Positions 63,358-64,000 of a stretch of 64,000 nucleotides of DNA are shown here, in pieces (within the stretch, counting starts at the first letter, position 1; every line of letters begins with the position of its first letter). The notes beneath the pieces are model-generated. The model had not been told where the DNA came from. It saw only the letters and a list, made by a program, of their open reading frames with translations, and made no database searches. This stretch comes from SIAJ01 sp963773845 (GTDB lineage Bacteria > Planctomycetota > Planctomycetia > Gemmatales > Gemmataceae), in NCBI GenBank assembly GCA_963773845.1, contig CAVZCU010000009.1:372001-436000 (forward strand). Reading direction: 5' to 3'. A program made the position numbers and the translations under genes.

Positions 63358-64000
63358 ATGCGCATCCAGTTTGTCATCGTCGCCCTGCTTGCCTCCGTGG
63401 CGCCCATGGCGGCTGCGGAGCTACAGGCCCCGAAAGACTTGCCGCGCTACGACTTCGCCATCCGACTCGATGTAACAGGTCACCAAGCCCACGTGACGCA
63501 AAACGTCCTGTGGGTGAACAAATCCGATAAACCGGTCGAGCAAATCGTTTTCAACGTTCACTCGCACTTCACACCTCCGAAGACCGCGAAGGAGTTGGAT
63601 CAATTCGCCCGGCTGCTGGAGATCTTCCGGCTGCCGTATCGCGAAGCCATTTATCACAAGAATGCGTTCGATTTGCACAAAGTGGAACTCTTGCGCAAAG
63701 TCGGCGACGACTGGAAGCGCGACGAATTGAAGACGCAATGGAATAAGGACCTCAGCACGGCGCTCATCGTCCAGTTGCCCGAGCCGGTGCCTGCCGGCAA
63801 GTCCGTGGCCGTTTCGCTCTCGTACACGATGGACCTGCCGCAGAAGCAAGGGCGCTGGGGCCAGTGGAAAGGGGTGACCCAGTTGAGCAACTGGCATCCG
63901 ATTCTGGCATTTCACGATGCCAAAAAGGGCTGGCAGCCCACACCGTTCATCCCCTGGCATCAACCCTGGTTCAACGAGGCCGGCGTGTACACCGCCCTCG
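63358..64000 (+). CDS. Secreted M1-type peptidase-like protein (partial, 3' end outside window)
   Basis: Open frame from ATG 63358 to the right edge (214 codons). Signal peptide MRIQFVIVALLASVAPMAAA, then LPRYDFAIRLDVTGHQAHVT and LWVNKSDKPVEQIVFNVH, the usual beta-sheet N-terminal domain of M1/gluzincin aminopeptidases. The catalytic HExxH would lie downstream of the window. Distinct from a complete enzyme only by truncation at the edge. Confidence 0.72.
   Translation, partial: MRIQFVIVALLASVAPMAAAELQAPKDLPRYDFAIRLDVTGHQAHVTQNVLWVNKSDKPVEQIVFNVHSHFTPPKTAKELDQFARLLEIFRLPYREAIYHKNAFDLHKVELLRKVGDDWKRDELKTQWNKDLSTALIVQLPEPVPAGKSVAVSLSYTMDLPQKQGRWGQWKGVTQLSNWHPILAFHDAKKGWQPTPFIPWHQPWFNEAGVYTAL

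Overview
The window looks like a chromosomal segment of a planctomycete, most likely of the Gemmata type. This is inferred from protein families rather than from any marker gene. It holds a PVC-type membrane-bound dehydrogenase, a DUF1559 pseudopilin-like protein, DUF1080, DUF4058, DUF1573 and Uma2 proteins, a Ser/Thr kinase with an extracytoplasmic beta-helix, a pseudo-caspase, Tat-exported Gfo/Idh/MocA oxidoreductases and giant beta-propeller proteins. The DNA is GC-rich, operons are short, gene order mixes both strands, and intergenic regions carry many long palindromic repeats.

Layout. 1-2282 is the N-terminal part of a large secreted dehydrogenase. 2400-3890 is a decayed insertion-like segment inside an intergenic hairpin. 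3965-4273 is a rhodanese gene with an in-frame UGA followed by a SECIS-like hairpin. 4386-11600 is a housekeeping and regulatory patchwork: parvulin PPIase, tRNA-dihydrouridine synthase, HTH regulator, pseudo-caspase, pyrimidine nucleoside phosphorylase, thioredoxin. 11806-14362 holds two Tat-type sugar-metabolism genes. 14560-20765 encodes a giant polytopic membrane protein carrying two palindromic insertions. 21563-26700 is the glycine cleavage operon (gcvT-gcvH-Uma2-gcvPA-gcvPB). 26800-29901 has a methyltransferase and a penicillin-acylase family hydrolase. 30717-38865 carries secreted beta-propeller and DUF1573 proteins and a BFD-like [2Fe-2S] protein. 39975-43968 has a nucleotide-sugar epimerase, an FmdB-like protein without cysteines and the kinase. 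44276-49322 has a coiled-coil membrane protein, small hypotheticals, DUF1080 and an alpha/beta hydrolase. A tRNA-Val at 49477 precedes a compact seven-gene redox operon (49816-55974). The remainder holds a 2-hydroxyacid dehydrogenase, DUF1559 protein, NUDIX hydrolase, N-acyl-D-amino-acid deacylase, a DUF4365 pair, an outer-membrane transporter-like protein and the start of an M1-type peptidase.

The two most interesting items are the probable selenocysteine rhodanese and the redox operon. The operon combines a NarI/HdrE-like cytochrome b fused to a zinc ribbon, a cytoplasmic molybdopterin oxidoreductase, a cupin, a 4Fe-4S electron-transfer subunit, an anchored Rieske protein, a small membrane protein and a TehA/SLAC1-type anion channel. 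It looks like one membrane-associated molybdoenzyme complex with its own anion channel.

A caution applies to the whole window. At least eight otherwise intact genes are broken by single small indels, and the tRNA has one surplus base. This pattern is more typical of uncorrected assembly errors than of genuine pseudogenes.
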